A DNA stretch of 64,000 nucleotides from Deinococcus deserti VCD115. GTDB lineage: Bacteria > Deinococcota > Deinococci > Deinococcales > Deinococcaceae. The number at the start of each line of letters is the position of its first letter. Position 1 is the stretch's first letter. Location of the stretch: assembly GCF_000020685.1 (NCBI RefSeq), contig NC_012526.1:1342001-1406000 (forward strand), in the 5' to 3' direction. Below the pieces are notes generated by a model that was not told the origin of the DNA, did no database searches, and was given only the letters and a program-made list of their open reading frames with translations. The translations under genes were made by a program, and so were the position numbers. Below are positions 1 to 9,792 of the stretch, in pieces.

Positions 1-1341
<1,341 letters not shown>

Positions 1342-1419
1342 AACACACCCCTGGTCGAACAGGGCCGCGTGTAAGCGGCCCACAAGTTTCTCTTGCGCTA
1401 AGCGCCTCCGCTGGGCCAT

Positions 1420-1550
1420 CGTCGCCCGCTCGCGCCATCGTCAGCGCACCTACGCGGGGGCTTTCCTGAAAGCACCATGGCCGCAATGAAGGCCGGTTGC
1501 CGCGCCGTCACAGGGCAGGAAAAACCCTCGGGCATCTCTGGATGACCGTG
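1420..1550 (-). ncRNA. SAM-I (S-box) riboswitch in the metH leader
   Basis: Read on the minus strand, the leader shows the S-box landmarks in order: CCAGAGATG followed by GAGGG (P1/P2 junction), GCCCTGTGA, the invariant GCGGCAACCGG, a GGCC-loop-GGCC helix and ATGGTGCT. The core spans about 1462-1548; the closing P1 strand is only approximate. Close to the metH start a second hairpin, GGGCCGC paired with GCGGCCC (1362-1381), could be the expression platform acting on ribosome access. No clear T-run terminator is seen, so control of translation is my guess. Binding of S-adenosylmethionine would lower MetH. Confidence 0.72.
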
Positions 1551-1701
1551 CCGGGGAGGCACGATAAACGCAAGAATAGCGCGCTTGGGAATTTCAATTG
1601 TGCAGAGAGCTATTCAGGACTCAGGCACCGGTCACAGGGGTCGTGCAGGTCCGGCCACGACCTGACAGGAATGAGTGGGGGCGAGCTACAGTGCGTCTAC
1701 C

Positions 1702-2007
1702 ATGCACATTGTCCAATTGCTGCTGCCGCTGTACGACAATTCGGGCGAGGCCTTCGAAGGCGAGCTGTTTGCGCAGGTGCGGCAGACCCTGACCGAACAC
1801 TTCGGCGGTCTGACCGCCTATGTCCGCGCCCCGGCAACAGGTCTGTGGAAGGAGGGCGACCGGACCGTGCGTGACGACGTTGTGGTGTACGAGGTGATGA
1901 TTGAAGAACTGGACCGTTCCTGGTGGCGTACCTACAGGGAGTCCCTGCGCCTTAATTTCCGCCAGGATGCGCTGGTCATCCGGGTGCAGCCTGTTGAGCT
2001 GCTCTAG
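1702..2007 (+). CDS. Small conserved-looking hypothetical protein (101 aa)
   Basis: I do not recognise the family. The product begins MHIVQLLLPLYDN, has no signal peptide or membrane segment and is mildly acidic, with a WWRTYRESLRLNFRQ helix near the C-terminus. Codon use is GC3-rich like its neighbours, which supports a real gene. A TACAGT -10-like box lies 9 nt before the ATG. An in-frame upstream ATG at 1675 would add nine unconvincing residues, so I prefer 1702. It is divergent from metH, and its promoter must lie within or beside the riboswitch-bearing leader region. A hairpin at about 2009-2035 may terminate it. Confidence 0.7.
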   Translation: MHIVQLLLPLYDNSGEAFEGELFAQVRQTLTEHFGGLTAYVRAPATGLWKEGDRTVRDDVVVYEVMIEELDRSWWRTYRESLRLNFRQDALVIRVQPVELL

Positions 2008-2176
2008 CCGCCGGGCCGTCTCCAGCGGCGGACCCTTTGCACCACCCCACAGCAAATCAAGAAACGCTAAGTCTGTTCAAGTCCTACTGCGGTTCCCGTC
2101 GTGGCTCAATGCAGGAAGCAAGCACGGCCTGGACAATGCCCTGTGACATGGTCCGGCCCGTTTAAAGGAGGAAGTT

Positions 2177-2590
2177 ATGGTCAGAACCTTCGCACGTGCT
2201 GCCGGCATCATCTATCTCCTCGTGGGTCTTCTCGGGTTTATTCCTACGTTCCTGTCTCCATACGCTGGTCCTGATCTGGCAGTAGATTCCATGCAGGGGC
2301 GACTGCTGGGTCTGTTTCCAGTCAACCTGATGCACAACCTCGTGCACATCGCGATTGGGCTCTGGGGCCTGTCGGCGGCCCGCTCATTGGGAGCCTCGGT
2401 GGGCTTCGCCCGCGGCCTGGCAGTGCTGTACACGCTGCTGGCCATTATGGGCCTCATTCCGGGGCTGAAAACCATGTTCGGTCTGGCGCCCCTGCACGGC
2501 AACGACGTATGGCTGCACGCCGCAACTGCCCTGGTGGCCGCTTACTTCGGTTGGGGTGCCACACGCGACACCGCCGTCACCCGGACCTGA
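2177..2590 (+). CDS. DUF4383 family membrane protein
   Basis: A 137-residue integral membrane protein with four predicted helices: near residues 8-26, 50-68, 78-98 and 115-130. The sequence [14 protein letters not shown], the loop [20 protein letters not shown] and the end [17 protein letters not shown] are the pattern of the DUF4383 family, small proteins of unknown function common in actinobacteria and Deinococcus. A near-perfect Shine-Dalgarno, AAAGGAGG, sits 7 nt before the ATG and fixes the start. A strong hairpin follows the stop codon, so the gene is probably monocistronic. Role unknown. Confidence 0.85.
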   Translation: MVRTFARAAGIIYLLVGLLGFIPTFLSPYAGPDLAVDSMQGRLLGLFPVNLMHNLVHIAIGLWGLSAARSLGASVGFARGLAVLYTLLAIMGLIPGLKTMFGLAPLHGNDVWLHAATALVAAYFGWGATRDTAVTRT

Positions 2591-2608
2591 GCTCAAGGTA
2601 TGGCAGCG

Positions 2609-2640
2609 CGGGGCAGGCGAATGGGCCTGCCCCGGTTTTA
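2609..2640. terminator. Bidirectional intrinsic terminator between DUF4383 gene and pheA
   Basis: A ten-base arm CGGGGCAGGC pairs with GCCTGCCCCG around a short loop and is followed by TTTTA on the plus strand. It separates two convergent genes and can serve both. Confidence 0.8.
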
Positions 2641-2649
2641 TGAGTCCGT

Positions 2650-3507
2650 TTACCCCACTGTGTCCAGTGCCCGCGGATACGAACCGATGATCTTGGCATA
2701 GCTCGCCTTTCGCAGCACTCCGGCCAGTGCCTGCGCCACCTGAGGGTCCCGGGCGTCTCCCTCAATATCGACGTACATCAGGTAGCTCCAGGCCCGGTCG
2801 CGCCGGGGCCGGGATTCGATGCGGCTGAGGTTCAGCCCCCGCAGTTCGTTCAGTGTCTCGACCAGAAAACCTGGGGTGTGCCGGACGGCAAAAACTAGGC
2901 TGGTCTTGTGTGGAACGTCGGAGACGGCAGGCTCATGCCGGGCCAGGATGATGAAACGGGTGTAGTTGAACGGTTCGTCCTCGATCTCGCGGGCCAGGAT
3001 GTTCATGCCGTACAGCTCCGCTGCGCGGCTGCTGGCAATCACCGCCTCGTCGCGAGCACCCCGGACGGCGAGGTCCTTGGCGCTGCCAGCCGTATCGTGT
3101 GCCGCTACAGGCCGCCAATTGTGCTTCCGGATCAGCGTGGTGCACTGATCCAGGGCCGGCTGCTGGCTCAGCACCTTACGGATGTCTCCCAGTTCCACGC
3201 CGGGCAGCGCCATCAGGCAGTGGCTGACCCGGACGACAACCTCGCCGATGACGTGCAGATCGGTCTCGCTGAGGAGGTCGATGGTCTGGTGGATGGCGCC
3301 CATCAGGCTGTTTTCGACCGGCAGCACCCCATAGTCAGCCTCGCCGGTTTCTACGGCACGTGCGACCTCATGGAAGGTGGGATAGCCGCAGGTGGCCTGC
3401 GTGTTGGGAACAGCATTGAGCGCAGCGATCTCGCCGTAGGCACCGGGATTTCCCTGGAACGCCACCGTCACGGCAGAGCTGGAGTGTGTGGAGGCCACGT
3501 CAGTCAT
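2650..3507 (-). CDS. pheA: Prephenate dehydratase with ACT domain
   Basis: Converts prephenate to phenylpyruvate in phenylalanine synthesis. The 285-residue protein is the monofunctional type with no chorismate mutase domain. The dehydratase region starts [15 protein letters not shown] and carries the catalytic-region signature NYTRFIIL; an ACT regulatory domain follows, with the phenylalanine-binding ESRP motif ([11 protein letters not shown]). I chose the ATG at 3507 because TAGCCT lies 7 nt upstream, a leaderless promoter arrangement; an upstream ATG at 3582 would overlap the divergent amidase promoter. Feedback inhibition by phenylalanine is expected from the family. Confidence 0.95.
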   Translation of the reverse strand: MTDVASTHSSSAVTVAFQGNPGAYGEIAALNAVPNTQATCGYPTFHEVARAVETGEADYGVLPVENSLMGAIHQTIDLLSETDLHVIGEVVVRVSHCLMALPGVELGDIRKVLSQQPALDQCTTLIRKHNWRPVAAHDTAGSAKDLAVRGARDEAVIASSRAAELYGMNILAREIEDEPFNYTRFIILARHEPAVSDVPHKTSLVFAVRHTPGFLVETLNELRGLNLSRIESRPRRDRAWSYLMYVDIEGDARDPQVAQALAGVLRKASYAKIIGSYPRALDTVG

Positions 3508-3596
3508 GTTTCCGAGGCTACCGCACGGTACCGTTTTTACGGACAGCAAGAGGTAGACGTGGGCGGCCGACGGTCGATGCAAGCTACATTGCGGAC

Positions 3597-5006
3597 ATGA
3601 CTGCCACGCCCCCGGACCCGATCCTTGATCTGGATGCCTGTGCCCTCAGCGCCGCAACCACCCGAGGTGACCTGACCTGTTCCGAAGTGACACGCGCGTA
3701 CCTGACGCGTCTGCAAGCCTTAAATGGGCAACTGCGGGCTGTGATCACGGTGAACCCCAGTGCCCAGGCGGACGCTGAAGCCCTGGACCAACTCCCCCTG
3801 GGGGAACGACGGTCCATGCATGGAGTGCCTGTCCTGATCAAGGACAACATCGACGTTGCCGGACTGCCGACCACCGCAGGAAGCATCCTTCTGAAGGATC
3901 ACATCCCGGCCGAGGACGCACCCCTGGTGGCCCGGTTGCGCGCCGCCGGGGCCGTGATCCTGGGCAAGGCCAACATGACCGAGTGGGCCAATTTCATGAC
4001 CCTGGGAATGTCCAACGGGTACTCGTCCCTGGGCGGTCAGACGGTCAACCCCTGGGGTCCGGAGGTGGATACCGGGGGCAGTTCGTCCGGCAGCGGGGTT
4101 GCGGTCGCCGCCCGTCTCTGTGCTGCTGCCATCGGTACGGAGACCAGTGGAAGTATCGTCAGCCCTGCACATCAGAGTGGGGTGATCGGTCTGAAGCCAA
4201 CCGTCGGTCTGGTGCCACGTACCGGAATTATTCCCATCAGCCACAGTCAGGACACTGCGGGTCCAATTACACGCAGCGTACGGGACGCCGCCCTGCTTCT
4301 GAACGTAATGGCTGGTCCCGACGCCCAGGACCCGGCCAGCCGTAACCTGCCTGTTCCTGACCTGAGCCTCACGGAAGGGGCGCTGAAGGGTGCGTCCATC
4401 GGGGTCATCCGGGACGAGACAGGCGTCAGCCCTGCCGATCAGCAGGCACAAAGTGCCGCCGAGGAGGCCATGATCCGTGCCGGGGCGACTCTGGTTCCCG
4501 TGGATTTTCCCAGCCGCGCGGAGATGCAGGCCTCGGGCTGGATGCTTGACGTCCTGGTCTATGAGTTCAAGCACGATCTGAATGCATACCTGGCAGGGGT
4601 TACGAATGGTCCGCGCTCGCTTTCAGAGGTCATTGAGGCCAACGACGCAGATCCGGAACGCTGCCTGCGATATGGGCAGCACCTGCTGTATGCCGCTCAG
4701 GGAACCAGGGGTGACTTAAGTGAACAGGGCTATCTCCGTGCCCGTGAGCGTGATTTACGGCTGACACGCACCGGGGGTTTTGACCAACTGTTTGCGCGTG
4801 GTCTTGACGCGGTGTTGTTTCCTGGCATTCAGGGCTGTAGCCAAGCGGCCAAGGCCGGCTATCCGAGTCTGAGTGTGCCTCATGTCGGCACGGGCGCACC
4901 TGGGGGCGTCCTGCTTGTCGCGCCCGCTGGCCAGGACGGCAGGCTGATGAGCCTGGGCGCCCACCTTAACCGTGAATTGGGAGGTGTGCGCCTCCCGCCG
5001 ATCTGA
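3597..5006 (+). CDS. Amidase (amidase-signature family)
   Basis: A 469-residue hydrolase of the amidase signature family, which cleaves C-N bonds of amides. The Ser-cisSer-Lys triad is visible: Lys in [11 protein letters not shown], the glycine/serine-rich [13 protein letters not shown] and the nucleophile region [11 protein letters not shown]. The substrate cannot be read from sequence. It lacks the partners of GatA (no gatB or gatC nearby) and is closer to stand-alone bacterial amidases. The start at 3597 follows TACATT by 6 nt, a leaderless promoter; an in-frame ATG at 3486 lies inside divergent pheA. It is the last gene before the tRNA-Val gene. Confidence 0.9.
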   Translation: MTATPPDPILDLDACALSAATTRGDLTCSEVTRAYLTRLQALNGQLRAVITVNPSAQADAEALDQLPLGERRSMHGVPVLIKDNIDVAGLPTTAGSILLKDHIPAEDAPLVARLRAAGAVILGKANMTEWANFMTLGMSNGYSSLGGQTVNPWGPEVDTGGSSSGSGVAVAARLCAAAIGTETSGSIVSPAHQSGVIGLKPTVGLVPRTGIIPISHSQDTAGPITRSVRDAALLLNVMAGPDAQDPASRNLPVPDLSLTEGALKGASIGVIRDETGVSPADQQAQSAAEEAMIRAGATLVPVDFPSRAEMQASGWMLDVLVYEFKHDLNAYLAGVTNGPRSLSEVIEANDADPERCLRYGQHLLYAAQGTRGDLSEQGYLRARERDLRLTRTGGFDQLFARGLDAVLFPGIQGCSQAAKAGYPSLSVPHVGTGAPGGVLLVAPAGQDGRLMSLGAHLNRELGGVRLPPI

Positions 5007-5050
5007 GGCTTGCACTTTTGCTGCGGCTCAGGTAATATTTCAGGCCGCGT

Positions 5051-5125
<75 letters not shown>

Positions 5126-5138
5126 CGTGCAGGACAGC

Positions 5139-5177
5139 AAATCCGCCCGATTCATCTCGGGCGGATTTCTCTGTTTT
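5139..5177 (+). terminator. Element-borne terminator downstream of tRNA-Val
   Basis: AAATCCGCCCGA pairs with TCGGGCGGATTT and is followed by CTCTGTTTT. It lies just inside the element's left end, so it replaces the native tRNA terminator that was displaced to 10441. It also faces the integrase gene's 3' end. Confidence 0.75.
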
Positions 5178-5185
5178 GGGGCATT

Positions 5186-5206
5186 CGTGCCTATCTCGTG
5201 CCCAAA
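5186..5206 (+). repeat. Putative integrase arm-type site, left copy
   Basis: 21 bp that recur with a single C-to-T difference at 10245-10265, near the other end of the element and in the same orientation. The unit itself contains GTGCC twice (GTGCCTATCTCGTGCCC). Direct repeats flanking both att cores fit arm-binding sites of a tyrosine integrase. This role is inferred. Confidence 0.6.
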
Positions 5207-5211
5207 TCTCT

Positions 5212-6381
5212 TCAGGACAACTTCCCGGTGAGATTGAGAACCGGGGCCGCAACCTCTTCCTTGAAGACGTGACTGTAGACCGTCATGGTCACGAGGGGCG
5301 TCTTGTGGCCGATCAGTTTACTGATGTGCTGCAAACTCACTCCAGTTGCCGCCAAGAGGGTGACGAAGGTGTGGCGCGTCGCGTGCATGGACAGGTAACG
5401 GACCCCCGCCTTCGTGGTCAGTGCCTTCACCTTACGGTTGATGTTGGAGGGGTGCTGCATCTTGCCGTCCACGGTGGGAAACACGAAGTCCGTACCGCCC
5501 CAACCAGGGCGCGTGCTTTCAAGGTCACGCCATTCCCGTACCGCCTTCAGCACCCTCACGGCCTCCTCGCTCAGCGGCACCACCCTGCGAGACTCACGAG
5601 TCTTGGGATTACCCACGGCCCGGTGCCCGTCATTCTCGGTCAGGTTCCCCACGACCTTCAGCGTCTTTCCGGCCAGGTCAACCGCCGACCACTTAAGCCC
5701 CAGCAACTCCCCACGTCGCAGTCCAGTTTGCAGGCCAAGCGCCACTGCCCAACCGAACGGGGACCGATCTTCCATCGCCACGGCGAACAGCTTCGACGCC
5801 TCCTCATGCGTCCACGCCGGGACGTCTCCCGCATCTGCCAGTGCTTCGCGCCGAACTGCCTTCGCCGTGGCAGGGCGGACGACCTTTGCTGGGTTGCTGA
5901 GGATGACTCCCGTAAGAACCGCATGGTCAAGTGCTTGCCGTAGAACGAGGTGAATCTGGACTCGGGTACGCTCAAGGTCGGTATCCCTCCGCAGATCGGT
6001 GTAGAACCCCTTGAGCCGGGCGGCATCTAGCGCCCTTACTTTCGTCCCGCCGATGCGTGGGCGGATGTGACGGAGGAACACGCCCCGGTAGATGCTGGCG
6101 GTCCGTGCGCTGACCTCCTGCGCCTTCCCGTCCAGCCATTCCTCAATCAGCGTGTTCACTGTCATACCAGGGTCGGCGCTCACCCCTTGCCCCTTCGCCT
6201 CCAGCTTGACCTTCTGCATGAATGCCCGAAGCTCCTTCTCCGTGCCCGAGAACCGGCCTGTCAGCCGTTTGCGGGATTCGTCGGGAAGTTCTGCCCAGAT
6301 GCGGTACTGGAACTTGTAGCGATTACTTCCCAGGCTCTCCAACACCGTGAAGGTGCCCATTCCGTGCTTGCCCATAGGCAC
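5212..6381 (-). CDS. int: Tyrosine integrase of the tRNA-Val element
   Basis: A 389-residue phage-type site-specific recombinase. An N-terminal arm-binding AP2-like segment (about residues 10-60) is followed by a core-binding domain (70-165) and a catalytic domain with the expected residues: Arg in QTGLRRGELLGLKW, HATRH (H-x-x-R), His in KLIGHKTPLV and the Tyr nucleophile in TMTVYSHVF. The gene reads toward attL, and its stop lies only 86 bp from the tRNA. An inverted repeat TGTCGCA/TGCGACA at about 6424-6450, upstream of the start, could be a regulatory site. The catalytic set looks complete, so the enzyme is probably active. Confidence 0.95.
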   Translation of the reverse strand: MPMGKHGMGTFTVLESLGSNRYKFQYRIWAELPDESRKRLTGRFSGTEKELRAFMQKVKLEAKGQGVSADPGMTVNTLIEEWLDGKAQEVSARTASIYRGVFLRHIRPRIGGTKVRALDAARLKGFYTDLRRDTDLERTRVQIHLVLRQALDHAVLTGVILSNPAKVVRPATAKAVRREALADAGDVPAWTHEEASKLFAVAMEDRSPFGWAVALGLQTGLRRGELLGLKWSAVDLAGKTLKVVGNLTENDGHRAVGNPKTRESRRVVPLSEEAVRVLKAVREWRDLESTRPGWGGTDFVFPTVDGKMQHPSNINRKVKALTTKAGVRYLSMHATRHTFVTLLAATGVSLQHISKLIGHKTPLVTMTVYSHVFKEEVAAPVLNLTGKLS

Positions 6382-6605
6382 AGACTAGGCCGCGAAAATG
6401 TTGCCCGTCAACAGTGTTCTGCGATGTCGCACGAGTTCATCATGCGACAGGTCAAAGTTGACGCCGCCGGAAACCCATAATATCCCCTTCATATCGCTGG
6501 GCACCGTTTCCCACCTGTGTCTACACGGAGCTCAGGAAATGGAACCAAGTCTTATCTTCCAGATAGCTCACCCATCAAAAATCCCGCCAGGACGGCGGAC
6601 AGGGG

Positions 6606-6830
6606 TCACACAGGGTACTTGCGGGCGGCCAGGTACAGGGCCGCCGTGGTGAAAGGTGCGCCCGACCTGGAGGTAAAGCCACGACCTCGGAGGTCGGCGG
6701 CGACCTCTTCCCACGTCAGGCCCTCACCCCGAAGTCGTTTGGCCTCGGTCAAGGCCGGGCGCAGCTCGGTCAGGGCCTGGTCGCGCTGCCGGGCGTGGTA
6801 CGCCGCCAGGTGCCGCCCGCGCCCGCTCAC
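6606..6830 (-). CDS. Small helix-turn-helix protein, recombinase-tail-like (74 aa)
   Basis: The product reads ALTEAKRLRGEGLTWEEVAADLRGRGFTSRSGAPFTTAALYLAARK, the kind of HTH seen in the Recombinase domain of large serine recombinases, but no resolvase catalytic domain is attached. I start it at a GTG whose first bases overlap the TGA of the upstream gene (GTGA, 6827-6830), a typical translational coupling. A longer reading to 7034 would overlap that gene almost entirely and is unlikely. It may be a small DNA-binding regulator of the element. Confidence 0.6.
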   Translation of the reverse strand: MSGRGRHLAAYHARQRDQALTELRPALTEAKRLRGEGLTWEEVAADLRGRGFTSRSGAPFTTAALYLAARKYPV

Positions 6831-7381
6831 GCGGCCCTCCGGGGCAGGAAGGCCGCCCCCTCCACGCGAGCGGCCACCGCCAGCCAGGCCAGGGCGAAGG
6901 CGTTCAGGGCCTCCTGGGCCGCCGGGAGGAGCGCGGCGGCCTGCTGAGGCCAGCTTCCCGGCTCCACCCTGCGCCACGCGGTTCCGTCCGCTAGGTGCCT
7001 GCTGTACACGTTGCCGTGGACGGCGTATTCGCACATCACCAGCGCAACGGACTCGATGAACGCGGCCCGCGCCTGGTACAACTCCCGCTCAAGCTCGCGC
7101 CCTTCCAGCTCAACGGCGGCCACAGCCTCCAGGTCCGGCGCACGCCACCCGATCAGCAACCGCTCGACCACAGGCCGCCCAGCATCCAGCATCCGAGCAT
7201 CGGCCCGGAAGCGGCCAGCCGGTGCCCATGCAGGCGCCTCCCAGCCCTCTGCCTGCACGTCCTGCTGCCCCGCCACGCTCACGCGGGCGACCGCTTCGAC
7301 GTCCCCGCCCATCGTCATGACCACACCCCGGAACACCGTCACAGCGTCCCGCAGCGTTACCAAATCAGCACCCTTCGTCAT
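6827..7381 (-). CDS. Unrecognised element protein (184 aa)
   Basis: No family recognised. The ATG at 7381 is supported by AAGGAG 9-10 nt upstream; 31 further residues upstream are in frame but lack a ribosome site. The protein is alanine-rich and acidic, largely helical, with a conserved-looking ELERELYQARAAFIESVALVMCEYAVHGNVYSRHLADGTAWRRVEPG core. GC3 is high, as in coding regions of the host. It overlaps the next gene by four bases, so the two are probably one transcript on the minus strand. No membrane segment or signal peptide is visible. Confidence 0.65.
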   Translation of the reverse strand: MTKGADLVTLRDAVTVFRGVVMTMGGDVEAVARVSVAGQQDVQAEGWEAPAWAPAGRFRADARMLDAGRPVVERLLIGWRAPDLEAVAAVELEGRELERELYQARAAFIESVALVMCEYAVHGNVYSRHLADGTAWRRVEPGSWPQQAAALLPAAQEALNAFALAWLAVAARVEGAAFLPRRAA

Positions 7382-7559
7382 CGTTCCCAACTCCTTGTCA
7401 AAATCACGTCTCCGCACGCCTTGGCGGCGGGGATGTCCCGAAAACACTCGCCCAGCGCACGCCCACACCCTCAAGGTTCAATCCTTCGCGCCCACGCTCA
7501 GGGCATCACCGTCAAGGTGTCCGCCCCCGTGCAGCAGCTTCAGCACCATCCTGCGAGGG

Positions 7560-7766
7560 TCAACCCTGAAGAAGTGCCGCCGTGGTCATCACTTTCGGTA
7601 AACCAGCGGGTGAAAACAGGTGCGCGATGCGCCCGACTTTCCCCCGTTGCAATACCTGCTCCAGCCCGTCTGACACGTTATCCAGAAGATGTTTCGTGTA
7701 GAGCACGAAACCCCACAGCGAACTCAACTCCGACCGGGCAGACTCGAGAGGCCGGTGCGGACTCAT
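7560..7766 (-). CDS. Possible small element protein (68 aa)
   Basis: Begins MSPHRPLESARSELSSLWGFVLYTKHLLDNVSDGLEQVLQ and has a GGAGGG ribosome site just before the ATG. The composition is protein-like and it lies on the same strand as the 184-aa gene, which could make it the first gene of that operon. The same frame is open upstream to 7964, but that part overlaps the hairpin at 7811 and the divergent gene's start region. Function unknown; it could be a small regulator. Moderate support only. Confidence 0.42.
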   Translation of the reverse strand: MSPHRPLESARSELSSLWGFVLYTKHLLDNVSDGLEQVLQRGKVGRIAHLFSPAGLPKVMTTAALLQG

Positions 7767-7810
7767 AGCCCTCCGGTCCTCTGAGTGGTGGTCGGGGTGG
7801 TAGCCGATCA

Positions 7811-7842
7811 GAACACCCGCGTCCTTCTCGGCGCGGGTGTTC
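7811..7842. promoter_or_regulatory. Perfect 11-bp inverted repeat in the divergent intergenic region
   Basis: GAACACCCGCG and its complement CGCGGGTGTTC are separated by 10 bases, with no T-run on either side. It lies between the minus-strand genes and the plus-strand gene at 7951, so an operator or structured leader is more likely than a terminator. Confidence 0.4.
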
Positions 7843-7950
7843 ACGTGTAAGTGTTCGGCCTTGGTTGCCGTCCAGGGCGTACCCACGCAGCATGAAGCCA
7901 ACGAGAACGGCTCCCGCCACAGGAGCCGCCGCACAACACGAGGTAATGCC

Positions 7951-9018
7951 GTGAATTCTACCAAGAGCGCCCACCAGGGCTATGTAAACCCGAACACTGA
8001 CCAGCACTCCGCCACCTACCGCACCCAGGTGATCGAGGAAGTGCGCCTCAAGCACCCCGCCGCCTTCGCCTACTGGCAAGCCACGAAGCCCGCCCAGATC
8101 GAGGCCGGGTATCTGCCGGATGCCTGTATGCACACTGGGGCGCGAGTGAACGCCGCCATCGGGTACGCAGTGGACACCGACACCGGGGAGATCATCATCA
8201 AGCCGCGCCGGACCTTGGCCGGCATCATGGCCCGCGAGGAACGTGCCCGTGACCGGTGCGGCCTGCACCTGGTCACGGTGGACGAGCTGCACACGGTGAC
8301 CCGCTTCGACCGCCTGAGCGATTGGCAGCGGGCAAGGACCGCCGCTCTGGCCTTCGCCCGCGAGATCAGCCCCAATGCCCCGCTCGACTTCAGCGTTGAG
8401 ATCAGCGCCACGGGCCGCGCCCATGCCGCCTACATTTGTGACCTGACCAGCGCAGTCAAGGCCGCTGATCTCGGCGCACACTGGGAAGCCATCGAGGAGG
8501 GCGGCATCATCCGGGTCGTGCAGTATCTGGCGAAGCCTGTGCAGGCCGTGAACTGCGGCCACTACAGCGAAGATGAAGGATGGAGATACGCCACACCAGA
8601 TCGAGCTGCTGAGGGCGTGGCAAATCTTCTGTTGGCACAGCAGGACACCCGACAGCAGCGCGGCCCGAAAGCCCGCCTTCCTCAGATGAGCGGCCATCTC
8701 CCCGGCAAGGGCGGACGCAGTGGCAAGGTCGTAAACGTCGCTGCACCTAACCTACGTACTACCAGTGAGGATGAACCCCACCAGGTTGCAACCCCTAGGA
8801 GTGACAGGCGACGGACGGCAGCCCTCACCCAGCGGCTTCAGCCGGGGCGCCGGTCATGGTTCCGAACGGTGACCTTCAGCGGGGCGCTACTGCGAGAGCC
8901 GGGGCGGCCACCGAAGACGGCCCCGGCTCTCTGCATCACGCCCACTCCCGGCGGTGTCTCCAGCCTGAGAAGTGCGGCCCCAAGAGCCTGCAACTCCCCA
9001 GCGCGGCCCTCCACATAG
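7951..9018 (+). CDS. Unrecognised element protein, candidate replication or maintenance gene
   Basis: The only sizeable plus-strand gene of the element. I start it at a GTG with GAGGT 7 nt upstream. Residues 1-250 look like a genuine globular protein (HPAAFAYWQATKP, YAVDTDTGEIIIKPRRTLAGIMAREERARDRCG, FSVEISATGRAHAAYICDL). The GRAHAAY segment vaguely recalls the GHAH motif of plasmid replicases, but no HUH or primase signature is clear. Beyond about residue 290 the composition becomes arginine/proline-rich and overlaps a convincing minus-strand frame (8838-9104), so the true C-terminus may be earlier or altered by a frameshift. Function unknown. Confidence 0.5.
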   Translation: MNSTKSAHQGYVNPNTDQHSATYRTQVIEEVRLKHPAAFAYWQATKPAQIEAGYLPDACMHTGARVNAAIGYAVDTDTGEIIIKPRRTLAGIMAREERARDRCGLHLVTVDELHTVTRFDRLSDWQRARTAALAFAREISPNAPLDFSVEISATGRAHAAYICDLTSAVKAADLGAHWEAIEEGGIIRVVQYLAKPVQAVNCGHYSEDEGWRYATPDRAAEGVANLLLAQQDTRQQRGPKARLPQMSGHLPGKGGRSGKVVNVAAPNLRTTSEDEPHQVATPRSDRRRTAALTQRLQPGRRSWFRTVTFSGALLREPGRPPKTAPALCITPTPGGVSSLRSAAPRACNSPARPST

Positions 9019-9104
9019 GCATACCAGGCCCGCCAGATCACGCCGCACCACCAGCGCCGCCACTCAGTGCTGCCGTCCACGGCGTGCGCCAGCGTCGAGG
9101 CCAA
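8838..9104 (-). CDS. Possible truncated element protein (88 aa), tryptophan-rich
   Basis: Reads LASTLAHAVDGSTEWRRWWCGVIWRAWYAYVEGRAGELQALGAALLRLE with strongly GC3-biased codons, more protein-like than the antisense tail of the plus-strand gene. There is no good ATG; a TTG at 9104 is the first usable codon, and the frame is closed by a TAG at about 9150, only six bases from the left inverted repeat of the nested unit. This suggests a gene whose 5' end was disrupted when that unit arrived. Function unknown. Confidence 0.4.
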   Translation of the reverse strand: MASTLAHAVDGSTEWRRWWCGVIWRAWYAYVEGRAGELQALGAALLRLETPPGVGVMQRAGAVFGGRPGSRSSAPLKVTVRNHDRRPG

Positions 9105-9157
9105 CTCCCCGACCAGCGGGCCCGCTTTCGGGTTGAGTCCGCCTCCGTTCTAGTGGA

Positions 9158-9178
9158 CTGTCAGCAATGGTCTGTCAG
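9158..9178 (+). repeat. Left terminal inverted repeat of the nested unit
   Basis: Built as CTGTCAG, seven bases (CAATGGT), CTGTCAG: two direct 7-bp copies with a 7-bp spacer. The reverse complement is perfect at 9772-9792. Confidence 0.85.
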
Positions 9179-9229
9179 ATCGAGGGTTGGCCTGCAGCTG
9201 TGATTGCTACAGCACGGACTGCACTATTT

Positions 9230-9637
9230 TTACTTCAAAGGCCGCTTGTACCAGATAAACGTGAGTTCGACCTCATGAAATTTTCCATTGGACGCAACTT
9301 CCTTGTTGATGCGAAACTCATGATTAACCATCTCCCATCCAAGTCCACCAATGTAATCCTGGAATTGTGTATCTGCAGCGTATGGAGCGCCCATTTTGCT
9401 CTTGTCGATCTTGAAGAACTCGAAAAACCTGTCATTACTTGAATTCATGACCAGGGGGTCTTCAAAAGTGATGGTGCGGCCTGCACTCGTAAAGCTGAGC
9501 GTTTTTAACGGTTCACCTTTTGCCCCCGGTGCTGGTAAGGTCACTCGCTCTACGAGCAACGCGTATTCCCATTTTTGTATTTGCGCAGAGGCGGTAGAGA
9601 CGAGAAGAAGCCCCGCGCAGACCATAAGCTGTTTCAC
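9230..9637 (-). CDS. Secreted DUF4177-like protein, passenger of the nested unit
   Basis: 135 residues with a clear signal peptide (MKQLMVCAGLLLVSTASAQ, cleavage after about residue 19). The mature part begins IQKWEYALLVERV and ends GWEMVNHEF...ELTFIWYKRPLK, the start and end pattern of DUF4177-type small beta proteins, of unknown function. The GTG start is preceded by TAAAAT with a 6-nt gap, so the gene has its own leaderless promoter inside the inverted-repeat unit. Base composition is clearly richer in A and T than neighbouring genes, as expected for imported DNA. Export across the cytoplasmic membrane is predicted. Confidence 0.75.
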   Translation of the reverse strand: MKQLMVCAGLLLVSTASAQIQKWEYALLVERVTLPAPGAKGEPLKTLSFTSAGRTITFEDPLVMNSSNDRFFEFFKIDKSKMGAPYAADTQFQDYIGGLGWEMVNHEFRINKEVASNGKFHEVELTFIWYKRPLK

Positions 9638-9771
9638 ACGTTAATTTTATCTTAATTCGTATCGCGAGTCATGCTATCGGCGTTCCGCCAGGTTCCAGCG
9701 AGCGAGCCTCAATCAAAAGCTGCTACATAAAACCACAGCCGTTCTGCGCGTACAGCCGTTCATCCGCCCCC

Positions 9772-9792
9772 CTGACAGACCATTGCTGACAG
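9772..9792 (-). repeat. Right terminal inverted repeat of the nested unit
   Basis: Exact reverse complement of 9158-9178. Flanking bases (tgga on the left, ggtg on the right) do not form an obvious target duplication. Confidence 0.85.

Larger units (their letters stand above)
9158..9792. mobile_element. 635-bp inverted-repeat unit with a passenger gene and no transposase
   Basis: Perfect 21-bp terminal inverted repeats (9158-9178 and 9772-9792) enclose one complete gene and nothing else. No transposase fragment is visible and no target-site duplication could be identified. It resembles a MITE or non-autonomous transposable unit mobilised in trans, here carrying a secreted protein gene of lower GC than its surroundings. 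It sits inside the tRNA-Val element. Confidence 0.7.
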
